Of a stretch of 64,000 nucleotides of DNA, positions 34,340 through 45,526 are shown piece after piece (within the stretch, counting starts at the first letter, position 1; each line of letters opens with the position of its first letter). Location of the stretch: assembly GCF_027579695.1 (NCBI RefSeq), contig NC_083579.1:69452871-69516870 (forward strand). Reading direction: 5' to 3'. The stretch is from Neoarius graeffei (lineage: Eukaryota > Chordata > Actinopteri > Siluriformes > Ariidae). The translations under genes were made by a program, and so were the position numbers. The notes under the pieces were generated by a model that was given only the letters and a program-made list of their open reading frames with translations, made no database searches and had not been told where the DNA came from.

Positions 34340-35412
34340 CAAATTGAATTGAATGTTTTATTGTCTGCCTATTTTGCACTTGCTATGCACAAATGCATAC
34401 ATTTAGGTCATATCTCACATTAGTTTATTTCTGTTGTATGATTCCTGTGTAATTATAGGATCTAGATTTACAGACGAGATCTTTGTAGCAGATTTTTCTC
34501 CGATTTGCCTTGATGAGTACCCCAGTGACATATGGCCCTGAAACAGTGGACAAAAAAGGAAGCTAAAATACATAAATAAATCAATAAATCCACTCTTTCC
34601 ACCAACCAAACTAGTCAGCCCACACACTTCCCTTTGAGCTATCCCATCATCCTCCCTTGAGCTTTCTCCATGTGCTTCTTCTCCTCTTTGATGGCCTATA
34701 TCTCTCCCCCCCCCCCATGTTCACCCAAGAGAACGCAAAGACTTCAGGATGAAAATACTACACTCCATACTGCTCAGGTGAAATAATACAGCAACAGTCA
34801 GACTCCCAATATAAAGGATGTAGCTCTGAGTGTATTTGAAAGCTTTGACAGGCCCTAACTGCTCTTACTGATAGGAGGATGCATAATAGATCAGTCAACT
34901 GGCACTCAACAGCATGAAGTAGGTCATCTATTTTTATTTCATTTTTTATTCAACTCTAAATATCCTGCCCAGCAACAAGACATTTTATACAGTGGTTCCA
35001 ATCAAAAATGACATAGAAGGCAAATATCAAACTTCAAATCAAGTCACTGTGTATATCAGGATAAATGGCCTAACAGAGGAACCAACTAGTATATCATGCA
35101 TAAACTTGTAATGTAGTCTTGTCATAATATTGATTGATTGCTTTATTCTGAACAGTAAAGGAAAAAAAATGCAATAATCAAAACATCGTCATGAACAAAC
35201 AGAATAGCGTAGCCATAAGACAATAACATAATAATGTTCGGAAAGGATTAGGAAGAAGTAAATAACTTATCAAATCCTAACCGTCTATACCACCACTAAT
35301 CAAACATCACTTTCGGCCATCATAAAAATATATATAAAAGAAAACAAAAGCAACAAACAAAAAAGAAAACATACCAGCATGGTATAATATATACCAAATC
35401 ATATATACAGAT

Positions 35413-35415
<3 letters not shown>
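34340..35415. other. No gene recognised
   Basis: AT-rich sequence without element ends or coding features; a C run lies at 34708-34717. Confidence 0.45.
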
Positions 35416-35416
<1 letters not shown>

Positions 35417-35482
<66 letters not shown>

Positions 35483-35500
35483 TACAATACATATATACAG

Positions 35501-35570
<70 letters not shown>
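35417..35570. repeat. Two (TA)n tracts separated by a CATA-rich spacer
   Basis: TA runs at 35417-35477 and 35513-35570. The Ile-Tyr repeat frames across them are not genes. Confidence 0.97.
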
Positions 35571-35574
<4 letters not shown>

Positions 35575-37700
35575 GATACACATATCCATACGTACACAGA
35601 CACCCATAATATCATATAATTATGCATATATCTAATATACATAAATTAGAAAGAAAGCAGTGCTGATATCACAGTAGTAGTAATTTTTCTGTTGAATTCT
35701 TGATTCTGATTGGTCAGGTGTTGATTAATTTTCTATAACAGCAGCTCTAACACTCGTACCGACTGTAAGAGACATTTCAGATTTATGTTAATGCACTTAT
35801 TCTGATAGATTATGCTTTTTATACTGTAGTAACAACCTACACAGGGTTCCGCAAATGTAAATGCAATTTAAAAAAAGAAGGTGTAACTGTTGATATGGTA
35901 ATGTTTTCTGTAAAGAAATGCTTATTTACAACTAGCATTTGTTTGGAAGGAGTATCCAGTGTCAGCTCTATGTCACAGTCAGAGGTAAAGCTGTAACTTT
36001 ACATTTTCCAGCAGTTTCCATGACTACACACTTTCTGGGTTTCTGTGCAAAATGGTAAGCTGCGTTTTTATCTTACTAACTTCAAGAGAGTCACAGAAGG
36101 TAGCTGTTGAGGAAACAACTGTTTATATCTGTCATAACATGAGAACAGAGCTAATTTATTGAGTGGATGTTGACAAATTGCTGCGATATGAGGAATAGAA
36201 CACTTCAGGATATCTGGCTGCATCACGCCACTCCACTGTTAATTACATTCCTATAACAACATGCCCCAAAGTGTTTTATTGATTATTTTATTGTATATCT
36301 TATCAAGTGATGAGCTTATCAGGTCAATACTGCCATCAGGAAGGAAAGTACTTTTGGGGAGAAAGAGGCCACATTTCATTTATTTTACTTCACTTATCTT
36401 TTTTTGCTATTTATTATCATAATAAGAATACAAAGAGGTAAAATCATATCAGGGAGTATTGTATGCTATTATATGGTGGATAAGATTTATCACCCTTTCC
36501 TTTGTTGGGTCTGTTACATCGTTTTAAATTTTTGCATTTACAATTGTAAAAATAATTATGCCAACTGCAACACAGAGGTGTTATCACAGTGTAAAAGCAT
36601 TTCTAGGTCATAATCTTGTATTATTATCAACAACACTGTATTCTTATTGTCATTTTCATTTATCTTAGTTGCATCATAAGGATGACAACCTTCTGTGTTT
36701 TGCAAGAATGTTCTCCACATATTTGAAACCACTGTGCTTTGGCCTTAAGCTTGGTAAACTAGCCTGGGCATGTTAATAGGCAACCCTGAACATTCACGTG
36801 CGAATGAGAAAAGCACAGATAACCGCTCACCAAATTAGCAATGTCACCTTTAACTGAAATGTCAATTAAATCTAGTTTGTAAAGATCTGCAGGAGATCTC
36901 ACATCTACTGTAGCCCGAGGGAATGTGTATCTATTGTGTGGCGATGAAAAAAACCTCCGACATCTTGCGCATCAGGCGATTTTACTTTAAGTGGAACGTC
37001 AAAACACCAAACACTTCAAAGTCAAAATAGCAAACCAAAATCTCATGTTGATATATCCTTATCACAGGACATGGAAAATGTTTTTTTTTTCCCCCCCCAG
37101 GGCTAGCTGTAGTCATTTGTATCTTGTCCAAAACTAAAGGAGGCGTTTAACTTAAAATGATTGTTCAGATGGCCCAATATTCAAATATCTCATGCTACAT
37201 TTTGAATTTCGCCCTTAACAATTTTGGGTGATTATTTTGTTCTGGATTTCTTGCTTCATTTCAAACAGGTTTTATAACGAACCGTAAAGCAGGGCTGTTA
37301 TCATCCATTTTAACACGCATGACGGAAATACATAGAGGGAAAGACAGCAATATCTTTTTCTTCTTTAATATCTATGTGTATAAATACTGTACATGTACAA
37401 CTATGAAATAATATGTTTAGACGACTGGCTGCAGTTAGATGGAACTTAAAATGGTGGTATGGTGCAAATATCTGATCCCACTCTTGTTTTATTTCAATTT
37501 TTATTACTGTAAAACCAGTTATACAGTTAAAGCCACAAGATTTAAAAAAAAAAAAAATACACTACACACAACCACTGAAGCCTGAAGGCTTCTGTCAACA
37601 TAAACACAAGACACACTTATATATACACACATGACACATTTAATATTTTTTTTAATTTCCTGTAAAACATTCATTCATGTCAAATACTTGCTGGGTTTAT
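35571..37700. other. No gene recognised
   Basis: AT-rich. It lies 3' of rhob and could include distal 3' UTR or enhancer sequence, but nothing in it is diagnostic. Confidence 0.4.
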
Positions 37701-37797
37701 GTAAACTTGGTAGCTTACTATATGAACCATGAACATAATTTTAAAACAAACTTTAAAAGTACCACAGACATTAAGAAGTGTGTGTGTGGGGGAAGCA

Positions 37798-37803
37798 TTT
37801 ATT
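37798..37803 (-). terminator. Candidate rhob polyadenylation signal AATAAA
   Basis: AATAAA on the minus strand about 830 nt past the rhob stop codon. The distance is reasonable for a RhoB 3' UTR, but other signals further away cannot be excluded. Confidence 0.35.
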
Positions 37804-37961
37804 GTAAATCTTGTCTTAAGCTGTGTGCCTCTTCGGTGGTATCGAACACTTTTCAGACAACAAACGGCAATTTCTTTCAGTGCAGTTGATTATACTGCTC
37901 ATGGTAGATAGACCTGGCATTGAAAACCTCAGAAGATTAGCAAAAAGAATAATTTAAACCT

Positions 37962-37969
37962 TATGTACA
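37962..37969 (-). promoter_or_regulatory. Pumilio-type site TGTACATA in the presumed rhob 3' UTR
   Basis: Matches the TGTANATA consensus bound by Pumilio proteins in mRNA 3' ends. It is meaningful only if the transcript extends this far. Confidence 0.35.
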
Positions 37970-38060
37970 TTTGGACTGCATTGTAACCCAGTGCAAAAAA
38001 AAAAAAAAAGTGTGTGTGTGTGAGAATGAGAGATCTGTATGGGAACATTTTAATGCACTA

Positions 38061-38065
<5 letters not shown>

Positions 38066-38111
<46 letters not shown>
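38066..38111. repeat. (AC)n microsatellite in presumed rhob 3' UTR
   Basis: About 23 AC units on the plus strand, GT in the rhob transcript sense; a shorter GT run lies at 38011-38021. Confidence 0.95.
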
Positions 38112-38113
<2 letters not shown>

Positions 38114-38634
38114 CACTGGCTGTGATTTAAAAGCAAGTTGAATTTTGAGCAAAGCACAATGAAACAGCCCCGAGCCCTGACCACCCACATCCCCAACTCC
38201 ATCCATCCATCCATCCTCATGTATTTCAAGCTTTTGCAGGTCTGTGTGGCATCAGTTTCAGTGTAAGCAACACTTTCAAGATCTTTCTAGTCATGCCTGG
38301 GAGCAAGAAAACCCAAGGCATCAAATTTTGACCCTATAAATGTCTAAGAAGGTTGCTCAAAGCTGTAAACCGCATTGTCGGACTTGCAGCAGACCAGTAA
38401 GTTTGCCATCGACCCCCAGCCGTCTGATCCCATAATGCAACGAGCAAAGGGGGCAAATCAGTGTCCCGTCTCCCTGTCAGTGGGCTTTAGAGGGACTCAA
38501 TACTTCACAAACAGGAGACGCGCCCATTTTTACAGCCACAGCTACTGTTCTGCGTGTGCGTTCGTGTAGCGCCGGAGCAGGACGCGTCGTGATCGGTCAG
38601 TGTTCTGAGAAGAGTTCAGTTTAGCCAGAGCAGT

Positions 38635-39225
38635 TCAGAGCAGCTTGCAGCACTGACCACATCCCGGCGCGGGCGTCGTTCTTTTCTGCAGCGCGGCTCG
38701 GGTGGCTGTCTCGAACACCTCCCGGACGCCTTCTTTAGTCTTAGCTGAACACTCGAGGTAGTCGTAGGCACCGATGCGCACAGCCATGGCGCGCCCGTCC
38801 TCGCCCTTCACCGGCTCCTGCTTCATCCGTGCCAGCTCATTGCGCACATTCTCATCATTGCGCAGATCCTTCTTGTTGGCCACTAATATGATAGGAACGT
38901 TAGGACAGAAGTGCTTGACCTCGGGAACCCACTTCTCAGGGATGTTTTCCAGTGAGTCAGGGCTGTCCACAGAGAAACACATAAGGATGACGTCTGTGTC
39001 CGGATAGGACAGGGGTCGCAGCCGGTCGTAGTCCTCCTGGCCGGCCGTGTCCCACAGTGCCAGCTCCACCTGCTTGCTGTCCACCTCGATGTCCGCCACG
39101 TAGTTCTCAAACACCGTGGGCACGTAGACCTCAGGGAACTCGTCCTTACTGAACACGATCAGGAGACACGTCTTGCCGCACGCGCCGTCCCCGACCACCA
39201 CCAGCTTCTTTCTGATCGCAGCCAT
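38635..39225 (-). CDS. rhob: RhoB small GTPase, intact single-exon gene
   Basis: A 196-residue Rho GTPase, the length of vertebrate RhoB, in one exon as in other vertebrates. Visible motifs: P-loop GDGACGKT at 12-19, effector-loop Thr37 in [14 protein letters not shown] from 59, NKKD at 117-120 and SAK at 160-162. The C-terminus QCCKLL gives a CaaX box ending in Leu (geranylgeranylation at Cys193), with Cys189 and Cys192 placed like the palmitoylated cysteines of RhoB, which separates it from RhoA and RhoC. RhoB cycles between GDP and GTP, acts at endosomes and plasma membrane in actin control and receptor trafficking, and is a stress-inducible immediate-early gene in mammals. Codon use is GC-rich compared with the surroundings. 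No lesion is visible. The start is the first ATG (MAAIRKK), conserved in the family. Confidence 0.97.
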   Translation of the reverse strand: MAAIRKKLVVVGDGACGKTCLLIVFSKDEFPEVYVPTVFENYVADIEVDSKQVELALWDTAGQEDYDRLRPLSYPDTDVILMCFSVDSPDSLENIPEKWVPEVKHFCPNVPIILVANKKDLRNDENVRNELARMKQEPVKGEDGRAMAVRIGAYDYLECSAKTKEGVREVFETATRAALQKRTTPAPGCGQCCKLL

Positions 39226-39490
39226 TATACACGATCACTGGATTAAATCACGCCGCCGCAACACTCAGTCCGTCTGCCCAGCGTTTTCATGAACAGCTGC
39301 AGGGCAGAACTGCTTTATAAAGCAACCTCGCTGCTTTCTTAATATAGCAGTCCAATCAAACGCTGCGCGATGACTTCATGGGTTTACACGCGCAATCTTA
39401 TTGGATGACTCAGCACAGAGGGCGGGATTTATTCTTTCGCCACGAGGACCAGAATCGCCCCGGCCGCTATTTTGACTTGCGCATGCGCGT
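39226..39490 (-). promoter_or_regulatory. rhob 5' UTR and promoter
   Basis: Reading upstream on the minus strand: a TTATAAA box at 39314-39321, about 90 nt from the ATG; an inverted CCAAT box at 39352-39356; an AP-1 site TGACTCA at 39406-39412 adjoining a CCAAT at 39400-39404; a GGCGGGA box at 39420-39426; and a TGCGCATGCGCG NRF1-type palindrome at 39478-39489. CCAAT and AP-1-type control fits the known inducibility of RhoB. The transcription start is not proven. Confidence 0.7.
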
Positions 39491-40190
39491 CTATAACAGG
39501 AAAAACATTTCACAAGACGATTAATAAGTAAAATAAAATAAAAAAATAATAATAATAATCAGAAACCTCGTGATACTCAGAAAGACATTTTATTTTATTT
39601 TATTAACATTTCGTTGTCAGGATATTCATTGTGGTTTTTATTTATTTTATAAACAAATCAGATTGAGTAGAATGTTGTATTTAAAGCTAAAATTCACATT
39701 AGCCATATTAAATGTAGCATCAGTCAACCTCTTTGGGTTTGTTTTTGGACCTAATGTTTGAAAAAAATTATTAAAAAGTAGCCTATACATATATTATGGC
39801 TGCTTGCAATAAACGGATTTTGTTTCGCTGGTAACTCGTATTCCCGTCAAAGTTTAGAAATCTCGCGAGACCAAGTAGACGTCCATCTTAGCTATGACGT
39901 GCGGTGGGTAATTGATGGGCTGCTTTCTGTGGTAGTGACAGCTATTTACTGCTCTTTTGGGATGTGTGGGGATTTCGGTCATTTTCGTTGTCATAACAAA
40001 CAAAATATGTGCCTATGAAGCTATGATATAACAAATGTTTAAATTATTATTATTAGCCTGTCAACAGAGACAATACAGCTTGCTTCAAATTATAACCCTT
40101 CACTGGTGAAGAAGCACATCAGCCAAATAATAATAAATGTAAAATGTAATCTGAGCTCTATCTAGTTGTTCTTGAAAGAAACACATTTAA
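39491..40190. other. Intergenic; promoter-like palindrome TCTCGCGAGA at 39861-39870
   Basis: Mostly AT-rich. At 39855-39905 TCTCGCGAGA (the motif of many CpG-island promoters) is followed by CCATCTT (YY1-like on the minus strand) and TGACGTG. No coding exon is recognised on either side. Confidence 0.5.
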
Positions 40191-40202
40191 CACACCTAAG
40201 TA

Positions 40203-40573
40203 TGGGGTGGCACGGTGGTGTAGTGGTTAGCGCTGTCACCTCACAGCAAGAAGGTCCGGGTTCGAGCCCTGTGACCGGCGAGGGCCTTTCTATGCGGAGT
40301 TTGCATGTTCTCCCCGTGTCTGTGTGGGTTTGCTCCGGTTTCCCCCACAGTCCAAAGATATGCAGGTTAGGTTAACTGGTGACTCCAAATTGACCGTAGG
40401 TGTGAATGTGAGTGTGAATGGTTGTCTGTGTCTATGTGTCAGACCTGTGATGACCTGGCGACTTGTCCAGGGTGTACCCCGCCTTTCGCCCGTAGTCAGC
40501 TGGGATAGGCTCCAGCTTGCCTGCAACCCTGTAGAACAGGTTAAAGCGGCTAGAGATAATGAGATGAGATGAG
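40203..40573 (+). mobile_element. SINE copy
   Basis: Full length with a small deletion at the TCCTCCGGG segment. Duplication ACACCTAAGTA at 40192-40202 and 40574-40584. Confidence 0.95.
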
Positions 40574-40715
40574 ACACCTAAGTACCAAACCTAAGTTTCA
40601 TACTAGGTTAGAATAACGTTCTTGTTTGCTTGTATTATTGGGATCCTGTTGGGATTCATGTAATAGAGGGTACTAAATATCCTTTAAAGGCTTGAAAGTG
40701 CAGTTGGTGCACTTT

Positions 40716-41036
40716 ATGTGGTGGTGTAGTGGTTAGCACTGTCGCCTCACAGCAAGAAGGTTCTGGGTTCGAACCCAGTGGCCGACGAGGGCCTTTCTGT
40801 GTGGAGTTTGTATGTTCGTCCCGTGTCTGTGTGGGTTTCCTCCCACAGTCCAAAGATATGCAGGTTAGGTTAACTGGTGGCTCTAAATTGACCGTGAGTG
40901 TGAATGGTTGTTTGTGTCTCAGCCCTGCGATGAGTTGGCGACTTGTCCAGGGTGTACCCTGCCTCTCGCCCATGGTCAGCTGGGATAGGCTCCAGCTTGC
41001 CCCCTGCGACCCTGCATGGGATAAGCGGTTACAGAT
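40716..41036 (+). mobile_element. SINE copy, divergent
   Basis: The head starts at GTGGTGGTGTAGTGG (first bases lost), the centre is shortened, and the tail is GGATAAGCGGTTACAGATAAAAC, the non-GATGAGAT subtype. No clear duplication. Confidence 0.88.
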
Positions 41037-41200
41037 AAAACAAAACAAACAACAAACTAACACCCAAAACCCCATTCAAGCTTAAATCTTTTTTTAAAAA
41101 GTACTTAAAAAGGATGTGAATCTATTTTCCTTTTATCAATACTTTTTTAAAAAAAACTCCTTTCTATCAGATATTTTCTGTCTTTTCTTTTTACACACAT

Positions 41201-41575
<375 letters not shown>

Positions 41576-41670
41576 TTTATTTATCCTTCATAAATGTAAA
41601 GAAATATAATTAGAATTAGAATTGTTTGCTAATTTCTAGTGGTACTGTAAGTCAACACAGCATGTTATGA

Positions 41671-41850
41671 CATTTTATACATTACAGGCATTTAGCTCTT
41701 ATCCAGAGTGATATACAGCATACCTGGAGCAGTTGGGGGTTAGGTGCCTTGCTCAAGGGTACTTCAGCCATTCCTGCTGGTCTCGGGAATCCAACCAGTA
41801 ACCTTTTAATTCCAAAGCTGCTACTTTGAGCATTAGGCCATGGCTTCCCC
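41671..41850 (-). mobile_element. Second tRNA-derived SINE family
   Basis: On the minus strand the head near 41850 reads GGGGAAGCCATGGCCTAATG with an A-box-like TGGCCTAATG and a B-box-like GGTTGGATTCC about 50 nt later. The 3' part (GGATAAGAGCTAAATGCCTG) is the common fish tail. It is unrelated to the main SINE of this window. Confidence 0.75.
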
Positions 41851-41852
41851 AT

Positions 41853-42140
41853 TCAGGGGCGGAGCCACGGGGTGGCCAGTGGTGGCCTAGGCCACCTTAA
41901 ATTAATCTCTGGCCACCCCCAACACCACTTTGTCAGCAACTTTATTGCATAACTATGTATCATTAAATGGGGACCCCATTTAAACAAACTCACAAAAAGG
42001 CAAAATGTCCAACTGCTAAGACAAACTCGAAATTCTCAGCATAAAAAAATACAGTGGTAATAAAAATATAACAAATAGTTATAAGGGTCCAGTGCTGATC
42101 AGTACAAGATGGTGAAAAGCTCTGCTTTACAGTCTGAGGT
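41853..42140. repeat. Fragment of a GGGGCGGAGCC repeat, then unannotated sequence
   Basis: CAGGGGCGGAGCCACGGGGT and GGTGGCCTAGGCCACC resemble the end of a known fish repeat type. Beyond 41935 I see nothing. Confidence 0.4.
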
Positions 42141-42146
42141 GATGTT

Positions 42147-42377
42147 TTATACATCTTTGTCAGCTGGCGCCACCTCCAGGAAGAGCTGCAGCATCACTGT
42201 GAGTTTGTCCAACAGGCCTGGACACAATTTGAAGTGAATGAATGGAATATAAATTAAAGCTCCACTTAGGATGAAGAGGGTGACATACAGGTACTCAAGC
42301 TGAGGATTGTCACTGATGGGTGCTAGAACCAGGAACACAGCCATCAGCAGCACCAGGACAGGGATAAAAATGGGTAC
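42147..42377 (-). pseudogene. SLC7-like exon 5: last two membrane segments and C-terminus
   Basis: Acceptor TTTTTCTCAG at 42378 upward, then VPIFIPVLVLL and a FLVLAPI segment, an LEYLYVTLFILSG block, a second hydrophobic helix ending IPFIHFK, a LTVMLQLFLEVAP block and a natural stop (TAA). The final amphipathic MLQLFLEVAP-type segment is typical of SLC7 light chains and important for ER exit in b(0,+)AT. The exon itself is open and undamaged. Confidence 0.88.
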
Positions 42378-42509
42378 CTGAGAAAAATCCATTCATTTTT
42401 CTTCTGCTCAGGGGTAGACAGTAATAAAGTACATTTACTTGAGTACTGTACCTAAATACACTTTTTGAGTATCTGTACTTAATTTTTTTTTGTGGAAACT
42501 TATGACTTT

Positions 42510-42625
42510 ACTGTGATGACCTGGCGACTTGTCCAGGGTGTACCCCGCCTTTCGCCCGTAGTCAGCTGGGATAGGCTCCAGCTTGCCTGCGACCCTGTAA
42601 AGCGGTTAGAGATAATGAGAATGAG
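42510..42625 (+). mobile_element. 5'-truncated SINE tail inside hAT copy 3
   Basis: Starts at TGTGATGACC. 12-bp duplication ACTTATGACTTT at 42498-42509 and 42626-42637. Confidence 0.92.
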
Positions 42626-42885
42626 ACTTATGACTTTGACTTCACTACTTTAGAAAGACAAATATCGTATTTTTCACTCCACTACATTTCTGTCAAGGTC
42701 CTCGTTACTCATTACTATGAAGCAGCTTTGAAAATGGATTTTTTTTTTCCCTTTTCTTTTCTAAAACGTGATTTTTTATTTTTTTTTTGCATGTGACACT
42801 GAGACAGCCAATCAGTAATCACTAGGGTCATGTCACATCTATAGACTGTATAAAATCAAGCTCAATGATTTCCCAGTAGCATTAT

Positions 42886-43125
42886 TTGAACAAGATCAGT
42901 TGCTGGCAGAATGGAAGGAGGTGGTTCTTCTGGAGAATGCATGCACTCATGGCCCATGAACCCATGTTTCAGTTTTCTGAAAGGATTAAAGACTCATTTC
43001 ATTTTAAATGTTTGCTTTGTTTGCCGAAAACGAACCACATCACAGCCTCCAAAAACTCACCGTCCGGCCTGCGGAAGCATATTGAGGTCTGTGAACGTTT
43101 TATTCCAAGAGAAAGCTTGCAATGA
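42886..43125 (+). pseudogene. BED zinc-finger fragment of hAT transposase (copy 3)
   Basis: Open frame of about 79 codons with SERIKDSFHFKCLLCLPK, a lysine- and serine-rich stretch, and GLRKHIEVCE. Two cysteines (CLLC), then His and Cys (HIEVC), fit a BED-type zinc finger, the DNA-binding domain at the N-terminus of hAT transposases. No catalytic RNase H-like domain follows; the element goes straight to its end. The finger is kept in all three copies while everything else is gone, which suggests the family amplified as a deletion derivative. Confidence 0.72.
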
Positions 43126-43770
43126 AGTTGTCTGTGCTTTTAGAGCTAGCGATAACATTGCAATAGTTATGCAGTCTGGTTAGTCAAATGACTTTCTATG
43201 GATTTGCCCGCCAAGTTGCCATCGCCTTGTCCACGGCTAACGTTAACACATAGCTGGTTAACTTGGACACTGTTAGTTAGCATGTAAAAACAGCGTTATT
43301 CTAACATGAATAACGGTAACTTATCTGAAGTCCTTTCAGAAATATTTCAGCATAATCTTGCCAATTAAACAGAAGATAGAAATCTTTCTTTTCTCATAAC
43401 ATTAGCTACCCAATATGATTTTGAGTTTGAAAAGAGTTTGCTAGCATTTCAGGTGGAGTTTCACTGACTAGCTAGCTTAACGTTAAACCACCATGATGGC
43501 ACAGCATACGTTCATTTTGTAAATCCAGTCGGTTGCTTCAGAGGCATTAGGTTTTGTTAGCGTTGTGACAATGATACAACAATGCATTGACCGAAAATGT
43601 ACTTTTAATACTTAAGTATTTTTAAAAGAAAGCACTTCAGTACTTTAACTTAAGTAAAAATTTGACTGAACAACTTTCACTTGTATCGGAGTAACATTTG
43701 ACCAGTGGGATCTGTACTTTGATTTAAGTCGTGAAGTTGGGTACCGTATTTTGTCCACCTCTGCTCTGCT

Positions 43771-44680
43771 TTTCCTTCATAAATATTAAACACTTTAACT
43801 CAAACAGTAGGAGAATCTATGTATCTTTGGTATTTTGTTAGAACATTTTCAACAGAAATACTTTTTAAACTAATAGTGTTTACACTAAAAAGTGCCAAAA
43901 TTATTGAAACAAAGTAATATTTTATACAAAGTAAACTAAATTGTCATTCTGAAAAATATATTATTTTATATTTGCTCTCAGTCCTGCAGGAAATCTGTTG
44001 TTGCCTTTAGTCATGTCCTGTTTCCCTGAGATATAAATATGAGATTGCACATGTGAAAATCCTTTTGTAATCCATTGACATGAGAAACAGCAAAGAAAAT
44101 TCAACACAAAAGCGACAGTCATTGACCTGCACAAATTAAGTTATGGATATATAAATACATGTGTTTAAAAAAAAATCCCACAAACACTTAGGACCATGAC
44201 AAAATGGTTGAAAATAACACTTCTTGTATTAGTTAATCTTTTTATGTGTTCATTTTTACTCATTTTCATGACATTTAGCTATACTGTGCTAAAGTCTGAG
44301 GCATCCATTAATTATTTTATTAAAAATTTGGCTCAAATGTTTATTTTATCTCTTCAACATTGGAGTATCAGTGGAAAAGAGCAAAAATATGGATGGCCCA
44401 CAAGATTATTAAAAAACATAATGGAGAAGGGATTTAAAAAAAAAAAAAGAAAATCAAACAAAACCCTAAGAATAAACTCCTTTATACTGACAGATAATAT
44501 CCACAACTTGTTTATATTTGTTTCTGTATACTGTGTACATATTGTTTTTCTTTTAAAATAAAAATATCCTTGGGCACTGCCATCTTATGCTCTCTGAGGT
44601 TCAAATATCGCACTCAGGTGTCAGATTGTGACGTCAGTTACCCACCACATGACCCACCCAGGCTGAGACCGAGTGTATAT
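43771..44680. other. No gene recognised; SLC7-like intron
   Basis: AT-rich. A 121-codon plus-strand frame (44196-44561) has hydrophobic stretches but looks like translated AT-rich DNA. I searched by eye for the missing SLC7-like exon (around WLFYG and RKP residues) and did not find it. Confidence 0.5.
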
Positions 44681-45118
44681 TAGTGCATCTCAAACAATTA
44701 AAATATTGTGAAAAAGCTGAATATTTTCCATCAGTTATTTAAGAAAGTGAAAAGTTTAATATATTCGAGACTCATTACATGTAAACTAAAATGTTTCAAG
44801 CATTTTTCTATTTTGATAATGATGGCCTACAGCACAAAAAAACCATGTAGAACATGGTTATAAATACCCTGTATCTCTCGGTCTAGTTCAGTACACACGA
44901 CTACAATCATGGGGAAGACTGCTGACTTGACAGTTGTCCAAAAGATGATCATCGACACCCTCCACAAGGAGGGTAAGCCACAGAAGGTCGTTGCTGAAAA
45001 GGCTGGCTGGAAAAGGTGCACAAGCAATAGGGAATAGCACAGCCTGGAGAGAATTGTCAAGAAAAGTCGATTCAAGAACTTGGGAGAGCTTCACAAGGAG
45101 TGGACTGAGGCTGGTGTT
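44681..45118 (+). mobile_element. Left half of a Tc1-like transposon
   Basis: The terminal repeat (GTGCATCTCAAACAATTAAA, then ATTGTGAAAAAG) starts after TA at about 44680. The sequence runs into the transposase N-terminus and stops where the SINE tail and LTR element begin. No right half is found nearby. Confidence 0.82.
44909..45118 (+). pseudogene. Tc1 transposase N-terminal fragment
   Basis: The frame begins ATG with MGKTADLTVVQK, then TLHKEGKPQKVVAEKAG (first helix-turn-helix) and, after an internal deletion and a TAG, SLERIVKKSRFKNLGELHKEW. This is the DNA-binding half of a Tc1-family transposase. The catalytic half is absent, cut by the later insertions. Confidence 0.82.
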
Positions 45119-45120
45119 GT

Positions 45121-45250
45121 CTCATTCTCATTATCTCTAGCCGCTTTATCTTGTTCTACAGGGTCGCAGGCAAGCTGGAGCCTATCCCAGCTGACTACGG
45201 GCGAAAGGCAGGGTACACCCTGGACAAGTCACCAGGTCATCACAGGGCTA
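45121..45250 (-). mobile_element. 5'-truncated SINE tail at the LTR junction
   Basis: Duplication GGCTGGTGTTGT at 45109-45120 and 45251-45262 contains the first 6 nt of the LTR, so this SINE landed after the LTR element. Confidence 0.92.
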
Positions 45251-45256
45251 GGCTGG

Positions 45257-45381
45257 TGTTGTAATAGTTGACATCCTGCCACCTTGTGTTGGGTTTGTAT
45301 ATTACGCAATATACCCAGAATGCTGTTCAATTATTTTCTATCTCAATAAAGATGGCTGCTTACTCAGCATAAACTTGAACA
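45257..45381 (+). repeat. 5' LTR, 125 bp
   Basis: Starts TGTTGTAATAG and ends CTTGAACA, directly before the primer-binding site. AATAAA at 45344-45349 could be the polyadenylation signal. Short for an LTR. Confidence 0.82.
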
Positions 45382-45393
45382 TGGTGACCCCGA
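45382..45393 (+). promoter_or_regulatory. Primer-binding site, tRNA-Trp type
   Basis: TGGTGACCCCGA is complementary to the CCA-bearing 3' end of vertebrate tRNA-Trp over 12 nt and starts right after the LTR. Confidence 0.75.
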
Positions 45394-45526
45394 AATTTGA
45401 ACATTGCGGCCAATAGAAGGGGATAACTCAGTAAAAATGTGTGCGTAATGTTTTGCAAAGGGGTATGTAGACTCTATCGTGTCTTCGAGCCGAATATCCT
45501 GCTAGACATCTTCGGACGAGTCAACC

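Larger units (their letters stand above)
42409..43763 (+). mobile_element. hAT-type transposon copy 3, inverted relative to copies 1 and 2
   Basis: Ends CAGGGGTAGACAGTAAT and TTTGTCCACCTCTG; the flanks CTTCTGCT and CTCTGCTT are an eroded octamer duplication. It contains a SINE tail (42510-42625) and the best-preserved BED-finger frame of the three copies. It lies in the SLC7-like gene directly upstream of exon 5. Confidence 0.88.

Noticed and set aside
35307-35642. 111-codon minus frame
   Set aside because: Mostly (TA)n translation.
44196-44561. 121-codon hydrophobic frame considered as a small membrane protein
   Set aside because: AT-rich translation with lysine and asparagine runs, no domain, inside a transposon-filled intron.
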